The position numbers were made by a program, and so were the translations under genes. A stretch of DNA of 64,000 nucleotides from Mycobacterium sp. HUMS_12744610. GTDB taxonomy: Bacteria; Actinomycetota; Actinomycetes; Mycobacteriales; Mycobacteriaceae. The stretch lies in NCBI RefSeq assembly GCF_041206865.1, contig NZ_JBGEDP010000001.1, forward strand, positions 2,418,001 through 2,482,000. Direction: 5' to 3'. Below the pieces are notes generated by a model, which worked only from the letters and a program-made list of their open reading frames with translations, was not told the origin of the DNA and searched no databases. The stretch's first letter is position 1. Each line of letters opens with the position of its first letter. Shown here in pieces: positions 1-8,134 of the stretch.

Positions 1-1
1 G

Positions 2-592
2 TCGCTGCAGGCTGCGGCGGCCCGGCGCGGCGGTGCGTTGCCGCAGGTGATCCTGACCGCCACCAACAGCGAGCATGCGATCGCCTCGGTGCGCGACGGC
101 ACCGCCGACCTGGGCTTCGTCGAGAACCCGGGCCCGCCCAAGGGGCTGGGCACCGCTGTGGTGGGCCATGACGAGCTGGTGATCGTGGTGCCGCCCACCC
201 ACAAGTGGGCCCGGCGGTCGGGGGCCGTCACCGCCCGCGAGCTCGCGGAGACGCCGTTGGTCGCCCGCGAACCCCATTCGGGCATTCGGGATTCGTTGAC
301 CGCGGCGCTGTGTCACGCGCTGGGCGACGACATGCGGCAAGCGCCGCCCGTCTTGGAGTTGACCTCGGCCGCGGCGATGCGCGCGGCGGTGCTGGCCGGG
401 GCGGGCCCGGCGGCGATGAGCAAGCTGGCGGTGGCCGACGACCTGGCGGTCGGGCGGCTGCGCGCCGTCCACATTCCCGAGCTGGACCTGCGGCGGCAGT
501 TCCGGGCCATCTGGGTGGGCGGGCGCACCCCGCCCGCGGGGGCGATACGCGACCTGCTCAGCCACATCACCTCGGTCGGGCCGAAAAAGTGA
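2..592 (+). CDS. LysR-family regulator, C-terminal part (cut by window start)
   Basis: Only the effector-binding half of a LysR-type transcription factor is visible. The reading frame is open from base 2, so the DNA-binding domain lies upstream of the window. The 197 residues fit the periplasmic-binding-like fold of LysR co-inducer domains, with segments such as DGTADLGFVENP and the hydrophobic DELVIVVPP strand typical of the family. The gene ends 16 bases before the convergent end of che1. Its position beside the sulfite/APS reductase genes suggests, by inference only, that it could be a sulfur-assimilation regulator of the CysB/Cbl kind; no ligand residues can be assigned. Family assignment is firm, role is not. 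Confidence 0.8.
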   Translation, partial: SLQAAAARRGGALPQVILTATNSEHAIASVRDGTADLGFVENPGPPKGLGTAVVGHDELVIVVPPTHKWARRSGAVTARELAETPLVAREPHSGIRDSLTAALCHALGDDMRQAPPVLELTSAAAMRAAVLAGAGPAAMSKLAVADDLAVGRLRAVHIPELDLRRQFRAIWVGGRTPPAGAIRDLLSHITSVGPKK

Positions 593-608
593 CGTGGGGC
601 GGCGGGCG

Positions 609-1325
609 TCAGGCCGCGGTTTCCTCGGCCAGCGCCTGCTCGTAGCGGTCCAGCAGCGTCTCGGCGACCAGCGGGTGCGCGCCCAGCGGCGCCGCCATCG
701 GGATGCCGTTCTCGCGCGCGTAGGTCGACACGCGGTCGGTGATCAGGCCCGGCGCCAAAAACCACGGCGCCACGAGGACCCGGCGGGCGCCGCGGCGCCG
801 CAACCGGTGAACGGCCTGGGGCACTGACGGGTCGGGCCGGGTCGCGAAGGCGATCGTGGCTCCGGCCCAGCGGGTGCCGGCGGCCAGCATGGCGGGCACC
901 TGCGCGGTGCGCGCGTTGACCGCCGCGTGCGACGAGCCGATCGCGACCACCACGACGCCGAGTTCCTCGTCGTGCGGTGACACCCCCACCTCGGCGAGTC
1001 GTTCGCGCACGACCGACACCAGCCGGGCGTCCTCACCGAGCACGTCGGCCTGGCGCACGCCCAGCGCGCCGGCCTCCGCGACCTGCTTAGGGATGTCCAG
1101 CCGCGCGTGGTACGCGCTGGCCAGCAAGAACGGGCTGATCACCGCGTCACGGCCGTCGGGCAGGCCGGCCAGCACGTCGGCGAAGTGCGGCGCGTTGAGC
1201 TCGAGGAACCCCAGCCGCACGTCAAGCCCCGGCCGCAAGCTCCTCAGCTGTTCGGCCACAGCGTGCGCGTTGGCGGCCGACCGTGGATCGCGGCTGCCGT
1301 GCGCGGTGAGGATCAGCGTGCTCAC
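609..1325 (-). CDS. che1: Sirohydrochlorin ferrochelatase (CbiX/Che1 type)
   Basis: This protein inserts Fe2+ into sirohydrochlorin to make siroheme, the cofactor of the sulfite reductase encoded two genes upstream. The 238 residues contain two CbiX-like halves. The N-terminal metal-binding start LTAHGSRDPRS carries the family histidine, and the second half has a matching APWFLAPGLITDR segment. The start is GTG at 1325; it overlaps the cysH stop in a GTGA tetranucleotide, so translation is probably coupled. The order sirA-cysH-che1 matches the M. tuberculosis Rv2391-Rv2393 operon as I recall it. Cobalt chelation (CbiX proper) is the alternative, but the sulfite reductase neighbour favours iron. 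Confidence 0.9.
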   Translation of the reverse strand: MSTLILTAHGSRDPRSAANAHAVAEQLRSLRPGLDVRLGFLELNAPHFADVLAGLPDGRDAVISPFLLASAYHARLDIPKQVAEAGALGVRQADVLGEDARLVSVVRERLAEVGVSPHDEELGVVVVAIGSSHAAVNARTAQVPAMLAAGTRWAGATIAFATRPDPSVPQAVHRLRRRGARRVLVAPWFLAPGLITDRVSTYARENGIPMAAPLGAHPLVAETLLDRYEQALAEETAA

Positions 1326-2065
1326 GAGCTATGCAGCCCGCATTCGATCTTGCCCTGGCCCTGCCAGCGTCCGCTGCGCGGATCGGCGCCCTCGGCGGGC
1401 TTGGCGGTGCAGGGGGCGCAGCCGATCGAGGGGTAGCCCTCGTCGACGAGCGGGTTGACCAGCACGCCGTGCTTGTCGATGTAGTTCTGCATGTCCTCGT
1501 CGGTCCAGGCGGCCAGCGGGTTGACCTTCACCAAGCCGAACGCCTCGTCGAAGCTCACGAACGGGGCGTTGGCGCGGGTCGGGGCCTCCACACGGCGGAT
1601 GCCGGTAACCCAGGCGGAGTAGCCGCTCAGCGCCTTACGCAGCGGAACGACCTTGCGTAGGCGGCAGCACTCGTTGGGGTCGCGGGAGAACAGGTCCTTG
1701 CCCAGCAGCTCGTCCTGCTCGGCCACGGTGTGCTCCGGCGTGACGTTGAGGATGTGCACGTCGTAGACGGATTCGACCGCGTCGCGGGTGCCGAGCGTCT
1801 CGGCGAAGTGGTAGCCCGTGTCCAGAAACAGGATCGGCACGCCGGGGCGCACCTGGGCCGCCAGGTGCACCAGCACGGCGTCCTGCATGTTGGAGGCGAC
1901 GATGTAGCGGCTGGTGGACCAGTCGCGCGGACCCTCGGCGGGACCGAAGTGCTCGTCGGTCCAGCGCAACATGTCCTCGGCGCTGGCGCCGTCGAGCTCG
2001 GCCGCGCCGCGCTCCGCCAGCTCACGCAACTGCTCCTCGGTGAAGTTGTTCACCACTTCGGTCAT
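1322..2065 (-). CDS. cysH: Adenylylsulfate (APS) reductase, 4Fe-4S type
   Basis: CysH reduces adenosine 5'-phosphosulfate to sulfite and AMP using thioredoxin. The 247-residue protein has all residues of the iron-sulfur APS-reductase type: the CC pair at 133-134 followed by RLRKVVPLRKAL, the CAPC pair (Cys216, Cys219), and the C-terminal catalytic cysteine in KIECGLH (Cys242). PAPS reductases lack the CC and CxxC cysteines, so APS is the expected substrate. The ATG at 2065 was chosen because it directly begins the conserved MTEVVNNFTEEQL-like N-terminus and follows sirA by 44 bases. The gene sits between sirA and che1 and probably shares their transcript. Confidence 0.95.
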   Translation of the reverse strand: MTEVVNNFTEEQLRELAERGAAELDGASAEDMLRWTDEHFGPAEGPRDWSTSRYIVASNMQDAVLVHLAAQVRPGVPILFLDTGYHFAETLGTRDAVESVYDVHILNVTPEHTVAEQDELLGKDLFSRDPNECCRLRKVVPLRKALSGYSAWVTGIRRVEAPTRANAPFVSFDEAFGLVKVNPLAAWTDEDMQNYIDKHGVLVNPLVDEGYPSIGCAPCTAKPAEGADPRSGRWQGQGKIECGLHSS

Positions 2066-2109
2066 TTCGTTGTGTCCTTCAAGTCGTGAAAAGTGGGCTG
2101 GTCGTCGTG

Positions 2110-3777
2110 TTATCGGAGGTCGGCTTCCTCGGCGCGCAGCGCCCAGTTGGCGAACCGCTCGCCGTCCTCGCGCTGCTCGAGGAACTTGCGGGTCACCCGG
2201 TCGATGTAGTCGCCGAGCTCTGCGCTGGTGACCTTGTGCTGGCGCAGCTTGCGGCCGAAGTTGCTTTCGTCGCCCAGGCCGCCACCGAGGTGGACCTGGA
2301 AGCCCTCGACCGAGGTGCCGTCGCCGTTGTCGATCCACTGGCCCTTGAACCCGATGTCGGCGACCTGGATGCGGGCGCACGAGTTCGGGCAGCCGTTGAG
2401 GTGGACGGTGATCGGCACGTCGAGCTTGTCGTTGACGTCGGACAGGCGCTCTTCGAGCTCGGGGACCAGCGACTGGGCCCGCACGCGGGTCTCGGCGAAC
2501 GACAGCTTGCAGAACTCGATGCCGGTGCAGCCCATCGTGCTCTTGCGCCAGTTCGAGGGGTTCGACGGCAGGCCGAGCTTGTCCAGCTCGGTGACCATGT
2601 AGTCGACCTTGTCGTCGGGCACGTCGAGGATGATCAGCTTCTGGAAGGGGCTGAACCGGGCCCGGTCGGAGCCGACCTCCTCCATGAGGTCGGCCACCTT
2701 CTGCAGGATGGTGCCCGAGACGCGCCCGGCGATGGCGGCCACGCCGATGGCATTCTTGCCGTTCTTGATCTTCTGCACGCCGACGTGGTCGATCGGGTGC
2801 TTCGCCGGCTCGGGTGCCGGGCCGTCGATCATCTTGCGCTTGAGGTACTCGGTCTCCATGACCTCGCGGAACTTCTCCACGCCCCAGTCCTTGACCAGGA
2901 ACTTGATCCGGGCCTTGGCGCGCAGCCGGCGGTAGCCGTAGTCGCGGAACACCGCGGTGACGGCCTCCCAGACGTCGGGGACCTCGTCCAGCGGGACCCA
3001 CACGCCGACGCGCTGGGCCATCATCGGGTTGGTCGACAGGCCACCGCCCACCCACAGGTCCATGCCGGGGCCGTGCTCGGGGTGGTTGACACCGATGAAC
3101 GCCACGTCGTGGGTCTCGTGGGAGACGTCCTGCAGGCCCGAGATCGCGGTCTTGAACTTTCGCGGCAGGTTGGCGTAGTCGGGGTTGCCCAGGAAACGGC
3201 GGATGATCTCCTCGATGGCGGGCGACGGGTCGAGCACCTCGTCGAGCGAGTCGCCAGCCAGCGGGCTGCCGTGGATGCCGCGGGGGCAGTCGCCGCAGGC
3301 CTCGATGCTGGACAGGCCGACCGAGTCGAGCCGGCGCCAGATCTCGGGGATGTCCTCGATCTTGAGCCAGTGGTACTGCAGGTTCTCCCGGTCGCCGATG
3401 TCGGCGGTCTCGCGGGCGAACTCGGTGGAGATCTGGCCCATGACGCGCAGCGTGTTGGCCGACATCGGCTTGCCGTCGGAGCGCACGCGCATCATGAAGT
3501 ACTTGGACTCGAGCTTGTCGATGTTCTCGTCGCCGGTCCAGCCGCCGTCATAGCCCTGCTCGCGCTGGGTGTAGAGGCCCAGCCACTTGAAACGGAACCG
3601 CAGGTCGGACTTGTCGATGCTGTCGAAGCCCTCTTTGGCGTACTTGTTGATCACCCGGTCGCGCGCGTTCAGCGGGCCGTCGTCGTGCTTGATCTGCTCG
3701 GCGTCGTTGAGAGGGTCGCGGCTTCCCAGCGCCCACTGGCCTTCATCTCGAGTCCTGGCGGGACGGGCTGTGGTCAT
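2110..3777 (-). CDS. sirA: Ferredoxin-dependent sulfite reductase (siroheme/4Fe-4S)
   Basis: SirA (also annotated NirA) reduces sulfite to sulfide with six electrons from ferredoxin. The 555-residue sequence shows the nitrite/sulfite-reductase layout of two half-domains. The cluster and siroheme cysteines are in CTGIEFCKLSF and LNGCPNSCAR (C-x5-C ... C-x3-C). The segments EACGDCPRGIHGSP and GLYTQREQGYDGG lie where the M. tuberculosis enzyme has its reported Tyr-Cys cross-link. The ATG at 3777 follows a good Shine-Dalgarno (AAGGAGA). It is the first gene of the sirA-cysH-che1 operon and needs the siroheme made by Che1. A nitrite reductase role is possible by homology but less likely beside cysH. 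Confidence 0.94.
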   Translation of the reverse strand: MTTARPARTRDEGQWALGSRDPLNDAEQIKHDDGPLNARDRVINKYAKEGFDSIDKSDLRFRFKWLGLYTQREQGYDGGWTGDENIDKLESKYFMMRVRSDGKPMSANTLRVMGQISTEFARETADIGDRENLQYHWLKIEDIPEIWRRLDSVGLSSIEACGDCPRGIHGSPLAGDSLDEVLDPSPAIEEIIRRFLGNPDYANLPRKFKTAISGLQDVSHETHDVAFIGVNHPEHGPGMDLWVGGGLSTNPMMAQRVGVWVPLDEVPDVWEAVTAVFRDYGYRRLRAKARIKFLVKDWGVEKFREVMETEYLKRKMIDGPAPEPAKHPIDHVGVQKIKNGKNAIGVAAIAGRVSGTILQKVADLMEEVGSDRARFSPFQKLIILDVPDDKVDYMVTELDKLGLPSNPSNWRKSTMGCTGIEFCKLSFAETRVRAQSLVPELEERLSDVNDKLDVPITVHLNGCPNSCARIQVADIGFKGQWIDNGDGTSVEGFQVHLGGGLGDESNFGRKLRQHKVTSAELGDYIDRVTRKFLEQREDGERFANWALRAEEADLR

Positions 3778-3794
3778 ATCGTCTCCTTCTCGAA

Positions 3795-3808
3795 CATCGC
3801 CGGCGATG
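3795..3808. promoter_or_regulatory. Perfect palindrome just upstream of sirA
   Basis: The sequence CATCGCCGGCGATG is a perfect 14-base palindrome ending 17 bases before the sirA start codon. It lies in the presumed leader or promoter of the sulfur operon, so it could be an operator or could occlude the ribosome site. In GC-rich DNA a 14-base palindrome is not rare enough to be decisive. Function is inferred from position only. Confidence 0.3.
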
Positions 3809-4022
3809 GATTACCGGCCTAAACCGCGCGCCGCACAGGTGATCATTTGGGCTGCACACCCCGCAGCACGCGCCTAAAAGCAGGCTAGCTCGACTTCAAC
3901 AATTATGTTTGTCGGCAAGAGTTGCCCGCAGGCACAACATTGGACCTACGGGTCACAACATTCATGGTGCGCCGGTCAACAGCAGTTTAGTAGAGGTGTC
4001 CTTGTTGTGAGCCCACAAACCG

Positions 4023-4074
4023 ACGTTGTGTGTGCGGCTTCACGTTGACGTTGGGACGGTTGTGCGTGACGTTG
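4023..4074. repeat. Cluster of four ACGTTG hexamers
   Basis: Four copies of ACGTTG lie at about 4023, 4042, 4048 and 4069, all in the same orientation, within 52 bases of the sirA-trxB intergenic region. Direct repeats of this kind can be tandem binding sites of a regulator. They sit about 200-240 bases before the trxB start. The spacing is irregular, and no known mycobacterial regulator site is claimed. Confidence 0.3.
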
Positions 4075-4265
4075 ATCGGGGGCAGCGGAAGCGTTTGCCG
4101 GGCAATCGTTTTCGGCGACCGTGACCGTCATCTGGTCTCGGCGTCGCCGGTGTCGCCGGGGGGCGATCGCCGCCCAGGGCATTACTCTTGGAAAATGGCA
4201 CGGTAATCGACTCCCAGTAGGCTCGCGTTTTTAACGGGGACGTGGGCCCTGGCTGAAAGGTTCGT

Positions 4266-5270
4266 ATGAGCGCCGACACTGTTCACGACGTGATCGTCAT
4301 TGGTTCGGGTCCCGCGGGTTATACCGCGGCGCTTTACACCGCGCGGGCGGAGTTGGCGCCGCTGGTGTTTGAGGGGACGTCGTTTGGTGGCGCGTTGATG
4401 ACGACCACCGAGGTGGAGAATTTTCCGGGTTTTCGTGAGGGGATCATGGGCCCGGCGTTGATGGATGAGATGCGCGAGCAGGCGTTGCGGTTCGGGGCCG
4501 ATCTGCGCATGCAGGACGTCGAGGCGGTGTCGTTGCGGGGTCCGGTCAAGACGGTGACTGCTGAGGGGGTCACGCATCGGGCGCGGGCGGTGATCTTGGC
4601 GATGGGGGCTGCGGCGCGGTATCTGGGGGTGCCCGGGGAGCAGGAGTTGCTGGGCCGGGGTGTGAGTGCGTGTGCGACTTGTGACGGGTTCTTTTTCAAG
4701 GAGCAGGACATCGCGGTGGTCGGGGGTGGTGACTCGGCGATGGAGGAGGCGACGTTTTTGACCAAGTTCGCGCGCAGTGTGACGTTGGTGCATCGCCGCG
4801 AGGAGTTTCGGGCGTCGCGGATCATGTTGGATCGGGCGCGGGCCAACGACAAGATCCGGTTTTTGACCAACCACACCGTGGAGGCCGTCGAGGGTGGGGA
4901 CACGATGACGGGTTTGCGGGTGCGTGATGTGGTCAGTGGGGCGGAGTCGACGTTGCCGGTGACGGGAATGTTCGTGGCGATCGGGCATGATCCGCGTTCG
5001 GAGTTGGTGCGGGACGTGCTTGAGGTCGACCCGGAGGGGTATGTCCTGGTGCAGGGGCGCTCCACGGCGACTTCGATCGAGGGGGTGTTCGCCTGCGGGG
5101 ATCTGGTGGACCGCACCTACCGGCAGGCGATCACCGCGGCCGGCAGCGGCTGCGCGGCGGCCATCGACGCCGAACGCTGGCTCGCCGAGCACGTGAGCAC
5201 CAGCGAAGCCGCAGACGGCGATGCGACCGAGATTCCGGACAACACGTTGACGGGGGCCCTCAATGACTGA
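4266..5270 (+). CDS. trxB: Thioredoxin reductase
   Basis: TrxB passes electrons from NADPH through FAD and a redox disulfide to thioredoxin. The 334-residue protein has the FAD site [17 protein letters not shown] at the N-terminus, the redox-active CATC (Cys136/Cys139), the NADPH site [12 protein letters not shown], and the C-terminal FAD-binding [12 protein letters not shown]. The ATG at 4266 follows GAAAGG at good spacing. It overlaps trxA by eight bases. Recalled M. tuberculosis TrxB2 is very close but lies near oriC, whereas here the gene is divergent from sirA. Codon use looks odd: the first ~800 bases favour G-ending codons (TTG, GCG, GGG), while the tail favours C-ending codons like the neighbours. 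Confidence 0.95.
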   Translation: MSADTVHDVIVIGSGPAGYTAALYTARAELAPLVFEGTSFGGALMTTTEVENFPGFREGIMGPALMDEMREQALRFGADLRMQDVEAVSLRGPVKTVTAEGVTHRARAVILAMGAAARYLGVPGEQELLGRGVSACATCDGFFFKEQDIAVVGGGDSAMEEATFLTKFARSVTLVHRREEFRASRIMLDRARANDKIRFLTNHTVEAVEGGDTMTGLRVRDVVSGAESTLPVTGMFVAIGHDPRSELVRDVLEVDPEGYVLVQGRSTATSIEGVFACGDLVDRTYRQAITAAGSGCAAAIDAERWLAEHVSTSEAADGDATEIPDNTLTGALND

Positions 5271-5592
5271 CAGCACGGTGGACGTGACCGACGCGTCGTT
5301 TGCCACGGAGGTGCTTTCCAGCGACAAGCCTGTGCTGGTTGACTTTTGGGCGACCTGGTGCGGTCCGTGCAAGATGGTGGCCCCAGTGCTCGAGCAGATC
5401 GCTTCTGAGCAGGGCGAGCAGCTGACGGTGGCCAAGCTCGACGTCGACGCCAACCCGCAGACCGCCTCCCAGTTCCAGGTGGTGTCGATCCCCACCATGA
5501 TCCTGTTCAAGGACGGGCAACCGGTGAAACGGATCACTGGCGCCAAGGGCAAAGCGGCGCTGCTGCGCGAGATTTCGGAATTCGTGGGTTAA
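5263..5592 (+). CDS. trxA: Thioredoxin
   Basis: This is a canonical 109-residue thioredoxin. WCGPC occupies residues 32-36, and the cis-proline segment [14 protein letters not shown] and the preceding FWATW are intact. It is reduced by the TrxB encoded immediately upstream, with which it overlaps by eight bases, so the two are one translationally coupled unit. It resembles M. tuberculosis TrxC. Because APS reductase uses thioredoxin as reductant, the location beside sirA-cysH-che1 makes sense as a dedicated electron supply for sulfate assimilation. That link is inference; a general redox role is equally compatible. Confidence 0.95.
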   Translation: MTDSTVDVTDASFATEVLSSDKPVLVDFWATWCGPCKMVAPVLEQIASEQGEQLTVAKLDVDANPQTASQFQVVSIPTMILFKDGQPVKRITGAKGKAALLREISEFVG

Positions 5593-5846
5593 CTGTCGAT
5601 GACCGACACCGCCCGAATCGCCTCGGCGAGGATTTCGGTGACGACCTCCGGCCGGTGATCAGCGGCGCGTGATCGACCGGGTGTGTCCGCGTGTGGGCGT
5701 TCACGCATTCGGCCATGAACTTTTGGGTGGCCCGGTTGATCATCCGGTCTTCCTCGGCGATCAGCTACCAGGCGGGTAGCTCCTTCCATCCGGGTTCGGG
5801 CACCGGCGTCCGGATGTACGCCGCGGCGATGGGCCGCGGCGAGCAC
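5589..5846 (-). pseudogene. Alpha/beta-hydrolase C-terminal remnant
   Basis: On the minus strand, pieces of an alpha/beta-hydrolase C-terminus can be read: a PGWKELPAW segment, then an in-frame TAG, then LIAEEDRMINRATQKFMAE, then a shift of frame into EVVTEILAEAIRAV. This pattern (PSW..LVAEEDRMI..., HPVDHAPL..., then a final helix) is the usual end of small alpha/beta hydrolases that carry the acid and histidine residues. One stop codon and at least one frameshift, plus absence of any nucleophile-elbow half, make this a dead fragment. The parent enzyme cannot be named. Confidence 0.6.
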
Positions 5847-6020
5847 TGCGTGTTCCCGGTCGCCCGTGTGCTAGGCAAAGGCGTTAATGGAAGCCGGCTC
5901 AGCTCGACCCGTCGGCCCATGCTCCGTGGGCGAGGATAACAGTGGGTTGCGCAACCCATAATTCTGGCACGTCGCCGCCGGCGGGTCAATCGCGTGCCGG
6001 AGCGCATAGACTCGGGCGCC

Positions 6021-6607
6021 ATGGCCGCTGTTCCGCTGGACATGCGGGAGCGTTTGGAGTTCTGCGACCTGCCCGACGAACTCGCCCCTCCGTTCCCGCC
6101 CTGATCGAGGGCTGGACCGCGCACGATCTGGCCGCGCACGATCTGGCCGCGCACGTGGTGTTGCGGGAACACGACGCCCTTGCCGGCTTGCCGGCCCGTG
6201 CCTCGTGCTGCCCGGTGCGTTCGCGCGGTTCGCCGAGTGCACCGGTCGGCGCTGGCCGCGCGCCAGGATTTCGCGTCGCTGGTTACGCGGGTCCGCTCCG
6301 GACCGCCCGTCGGGTTCTTGCGCATCGGGGTTAGTGCGTGCGATGGCGAATCTCAACGAGTTCTTCGTCCATCACGAGGACGTGCGGCGGGCGAACGGGC
6401 TCGCGCCGTGTCTGCTGGCGTCGGACATGGATGCGGCGTTGTGGCGCAACGTGGGTCGCGGCGGCCGGTTTCTCGGCAGGGAGGCTTCGCGGTGGTGAGC
6501 TCGAGGTGGTGTGGGCCGCTGCCGGCCGGCGGGTCGTGGCGCGGGTCGACGTCAGCGGCGCCTCGGAAGCCGTTGCGGCGGTGCGTCGTACGCACTTCGG
6601 CATGTGA
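6021..6607 (+). pseudogene. TIGR03085/maleylpyruvate-isomerase-like protein, frameshifted
   Basis: Fragments in all three plus-strand frames spell the DinB-like, mycothiol-related TIGR03085 family in order: MRERLEFCDLPDEL from the ATG at 6021, then EGWTAHDLAAH, then NLNEFFVHHEDVRRA with its family histidines, then a C-terminal VVWAAAGRRVVARVDVSG segment. A stop codon and several frame changes separate them. A 15-base unit (gatctggccgcgcac) is tandemly duplicated near 6125-6154, inserting an extra DLAAH into the metal-binding region. The intact family is about 200 residues, matching this span. Function of the ancestor (thiol-dependent transfer or isomerisation) is known only at family level. 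Confidence 0.7.
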
Positions 6608-6670
6608 GCGCAGTGGGCCAGGCCCGGTCACATCGGCCACACGTGCACCTGGCCGAGGCGACCGGCGTTT

Positions 6671-6727
6671 TGCCCGCCTCGGAGCGACAACCGCGCGGCG
6701 GCCGGATTTGTCGCTCCGAGGCGGGCA
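6671..6727. repeat. Perfect 20-base inverted repeat, dispersed-repeat family copy 1
   Basis: Arms at 6671-6690 and 6708-6727 are exact reverse complements (20 of 20) around a 17-base spacer. The left arm begins TGCCCGCCTCGGAGC. The structure lies just past the 3' end of the oxidase gene at 6761-8134, so a transcript from that gene could fold it as a terminator-like hairpin, although no U-run follows. Near-copies of one arm occur at 18979, 29478 and 38051 in other intergenic sites, so it belongs to a dispersed repeat family. Confidence 0.75.
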
Positions 6728-6760
6728 CATCGGACAACCCGCGGCCAGGTGACGGCTGGG

Positions 6761-8134
6761 TCAGCCGAACAGCACGTCGGGGTTGAGGATGCCCGCCGGG
6801 TCGAAGCTCTGTTTGATGCGGCGCAGCAGGCCCACCTTGACCGGGTCTTCGAGTTCGAGGAAGTACGGCGTCTTGGCGCGCCCGAGGCCGTGCTCGCCGG
6901 AGATGGCGCCGCCCACTTCCATTGCGAGCGCGAAGATGTCGGTCATGAGCTTCTTGCGCGCCGTCGGCTCCTTGCAGAAGATCGCCAGGTGCACGTTGCC
7001 GTCGCCGGCGTGCCCGCAGCCGACCGCACCACCGCCCGCGGCCCCCGCCAGGTCCCGCGCGGCGGCAAGGAATTTCGGCATCGCGCCGCGTGGCACCACG
7101 GTGTCGATGATGTCGTCGGCGCCCATGGCCTTGGCCGTCCAGAACGCCTTCTCGCGGGCCTCGATGAGCTTGCGCGCCGAGGCTCCTTCGAGCACGTACG
7201 CGTCGGCGGCGCCGAGCTCGGCCAGCAGCTCGCCGGCCCGCTCGACGTCCTCGTCGAGCCGGTCGGCCGTCCGGTTTTCGAGCGCCACAACGAGATAGGC
7301 CTGGCAGCTGTCGCGGATCGCGTCGGGAACACCCAGCTCCAGGTGCTGGGTGTGGACGATCGCGGCCATCGTCATGTTGTCGACGTACTCGAGGATGTAG
7401 GGCCCGAGCCCGCTGGCCAGGATCGCTGGCACCGCCGCCATCACCTGGTCGAAGTCGGCGAACGGGGCCAGCACGGTGGCGCTGTGCTCGAGCCGCGGGT
7501 GCAGCTTGACGATCACCTCGGTGGCCAGCGCCAGGGTGCCCTCGGAGCCGACGATCAACTGCGTGAGGTCGTAGCCGGTGGACACCTTGGCGATCCTGCC
7601 GCCGGTGCGGATGATCTCGCCGGTCGGCAACACGGCCTGCAGTCCGACCACGTTGTGGCGGGCGATCCCGTACTTGACCGCGTTCATCCCGCCGGCGTTG
7701 GTGCCGACGTTGCCGCCGACGCTGGAGGACAGCTCGCCCGGGTGGACCATGTAGCGCAGCCCATAATCGGTGGTCGCGGCGTCCAGCTCGGTCAGCGTCA
7801 CTCCCGGCTGCACGACGGCGACCTGGTTGACCGTGTCGACCTCGAGGATCTTGTTCATCCGCTCGAAGGAGATCAAGAGCCCGTCGGCCCGGGGGATCGC
7901 CGCGCCCGAGAGCCCCGTGCCCGAACCGCGGGCCGTCACGGGAACCTTGTTGTGCGTGGCGGTCTCGAGCAGCCGCGCGACCTCCTCGGCGCTCGACGGC
8001 TTTGCCAGGTAAGCCGGCTTCTGCGGCGGCTGGCCCAGGTCCTCGTCGTGGGCGTAGTCGTCGGGGATCGCGTCCCCGGTCAGCAGGTAGTGGGTCCCGA
8101 CGATCTCCGCGAAACCCGCCGTCATGTCGTTCAT
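6761..8134 (-). CDS. FAD-linked oxidase/dehydrogenase (GlcD/D-lactate dehydrogenase family)
   Basis: A 457-residue member of the FAD-binding-4 (VAO) superfamily that oxidises 2-hydroxy acids. The N-terminal FAD domain contains PVTARGSGTGLSGAA, then HPGELSSSVGGNVGTNAGG and GSEGTLALATEVIVKL. The C-terminal FAD-oxidase domain carries CGHAGDGNVHLAIF and the terminal GEHGLGRAKTPYF motif with its histidines. It resembles M. tuberculosis Rv2280 as recalled. The start ATG at 8134 overlaps the stop of the decayed SDR gene (ATGA), so the two were once an operon. The exact substrate (glycolate, D-lactate, 2-hydroxyglutarate) cannot be told from sequence. Confidence 0.9.
   Translation of the reverse strand: MNDMTAGFAEIVGTHYLLTGDAIPDDYAHDEDLGQPPQKPAYLAKPSSAEEVARLLETATHNKVPVTARGSGTGLSGAAIPRADGLLISFERMNKILEVDTVNQVAVVQPGVTLTELDAATTDYGLRYMVHPGELSSSVGGNVGTNAGGMNAVKYGIARHNVVGLQAVLPTGEIIRTGGRIAKVSTGYDLTQLIVGSEGTLALATEVIVKLHPRLEHSATVLAPFADFDQVMAAVPAILASGLGPYILEYVDNMTMAAIVHTQHLELGVPDAIRDSCQAYLVVALENRTADRLDEDVERAGELLAELGAADAYVLEGASARKLIEAREKAFWTAKAMGADDIIDTVVPRGAMPKFLAAARDLAGAAGGGAVGCGHAGDGNVHLAIFCKEPTARKKLMTDIFALAMEVGGAISGEHGLGRAKTPYFLELEDPVKVGLLRRIKQSFDPAGILNPDVLFG

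Larger units (their letters stand above)
3778..4265. promoter_or_regulatory. Divergent promoter region between sirA and trxB
   Basis: These 488 bases hold no convincing gene; the short open frames inside them have no family-like features. The region must contain the promoters of both the sirA operon (left) and trxBA (right). Visible structure: a perfect 14-base palindrome close to sirA, and a cluster of ACGTTG hexamers nearer trxB, both listed separately. It is visibly more AT-rich than its surroundings around 3890-3990. I looked for a SAM or other sulfur riboswitch in the 5' leader of sirA and did not recognise one. Confidence 0.6.

Noticed and set aside
2086..3822. A 578-codon plus-strand open frame opposite sirA
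   Set aside because: It is antisense to the clear sulfite reductase and shows only Val/Leu/Asp-rich low-complexity sequence without domain features.
3778..4000. Possible SAM or other sulfur-responsive riboswitch in the sirA leader
   Set aside because: No conserved riboswitch core or set of paired stems could be traced by eye; only one short palindrome is present.
4182..5552. A 456-codon minus-strand open frame opposite trxBA
   Set aside because: It is antisense to two well-conserved redox genes and has His/Arg-rich sequence with no recognisable motif.
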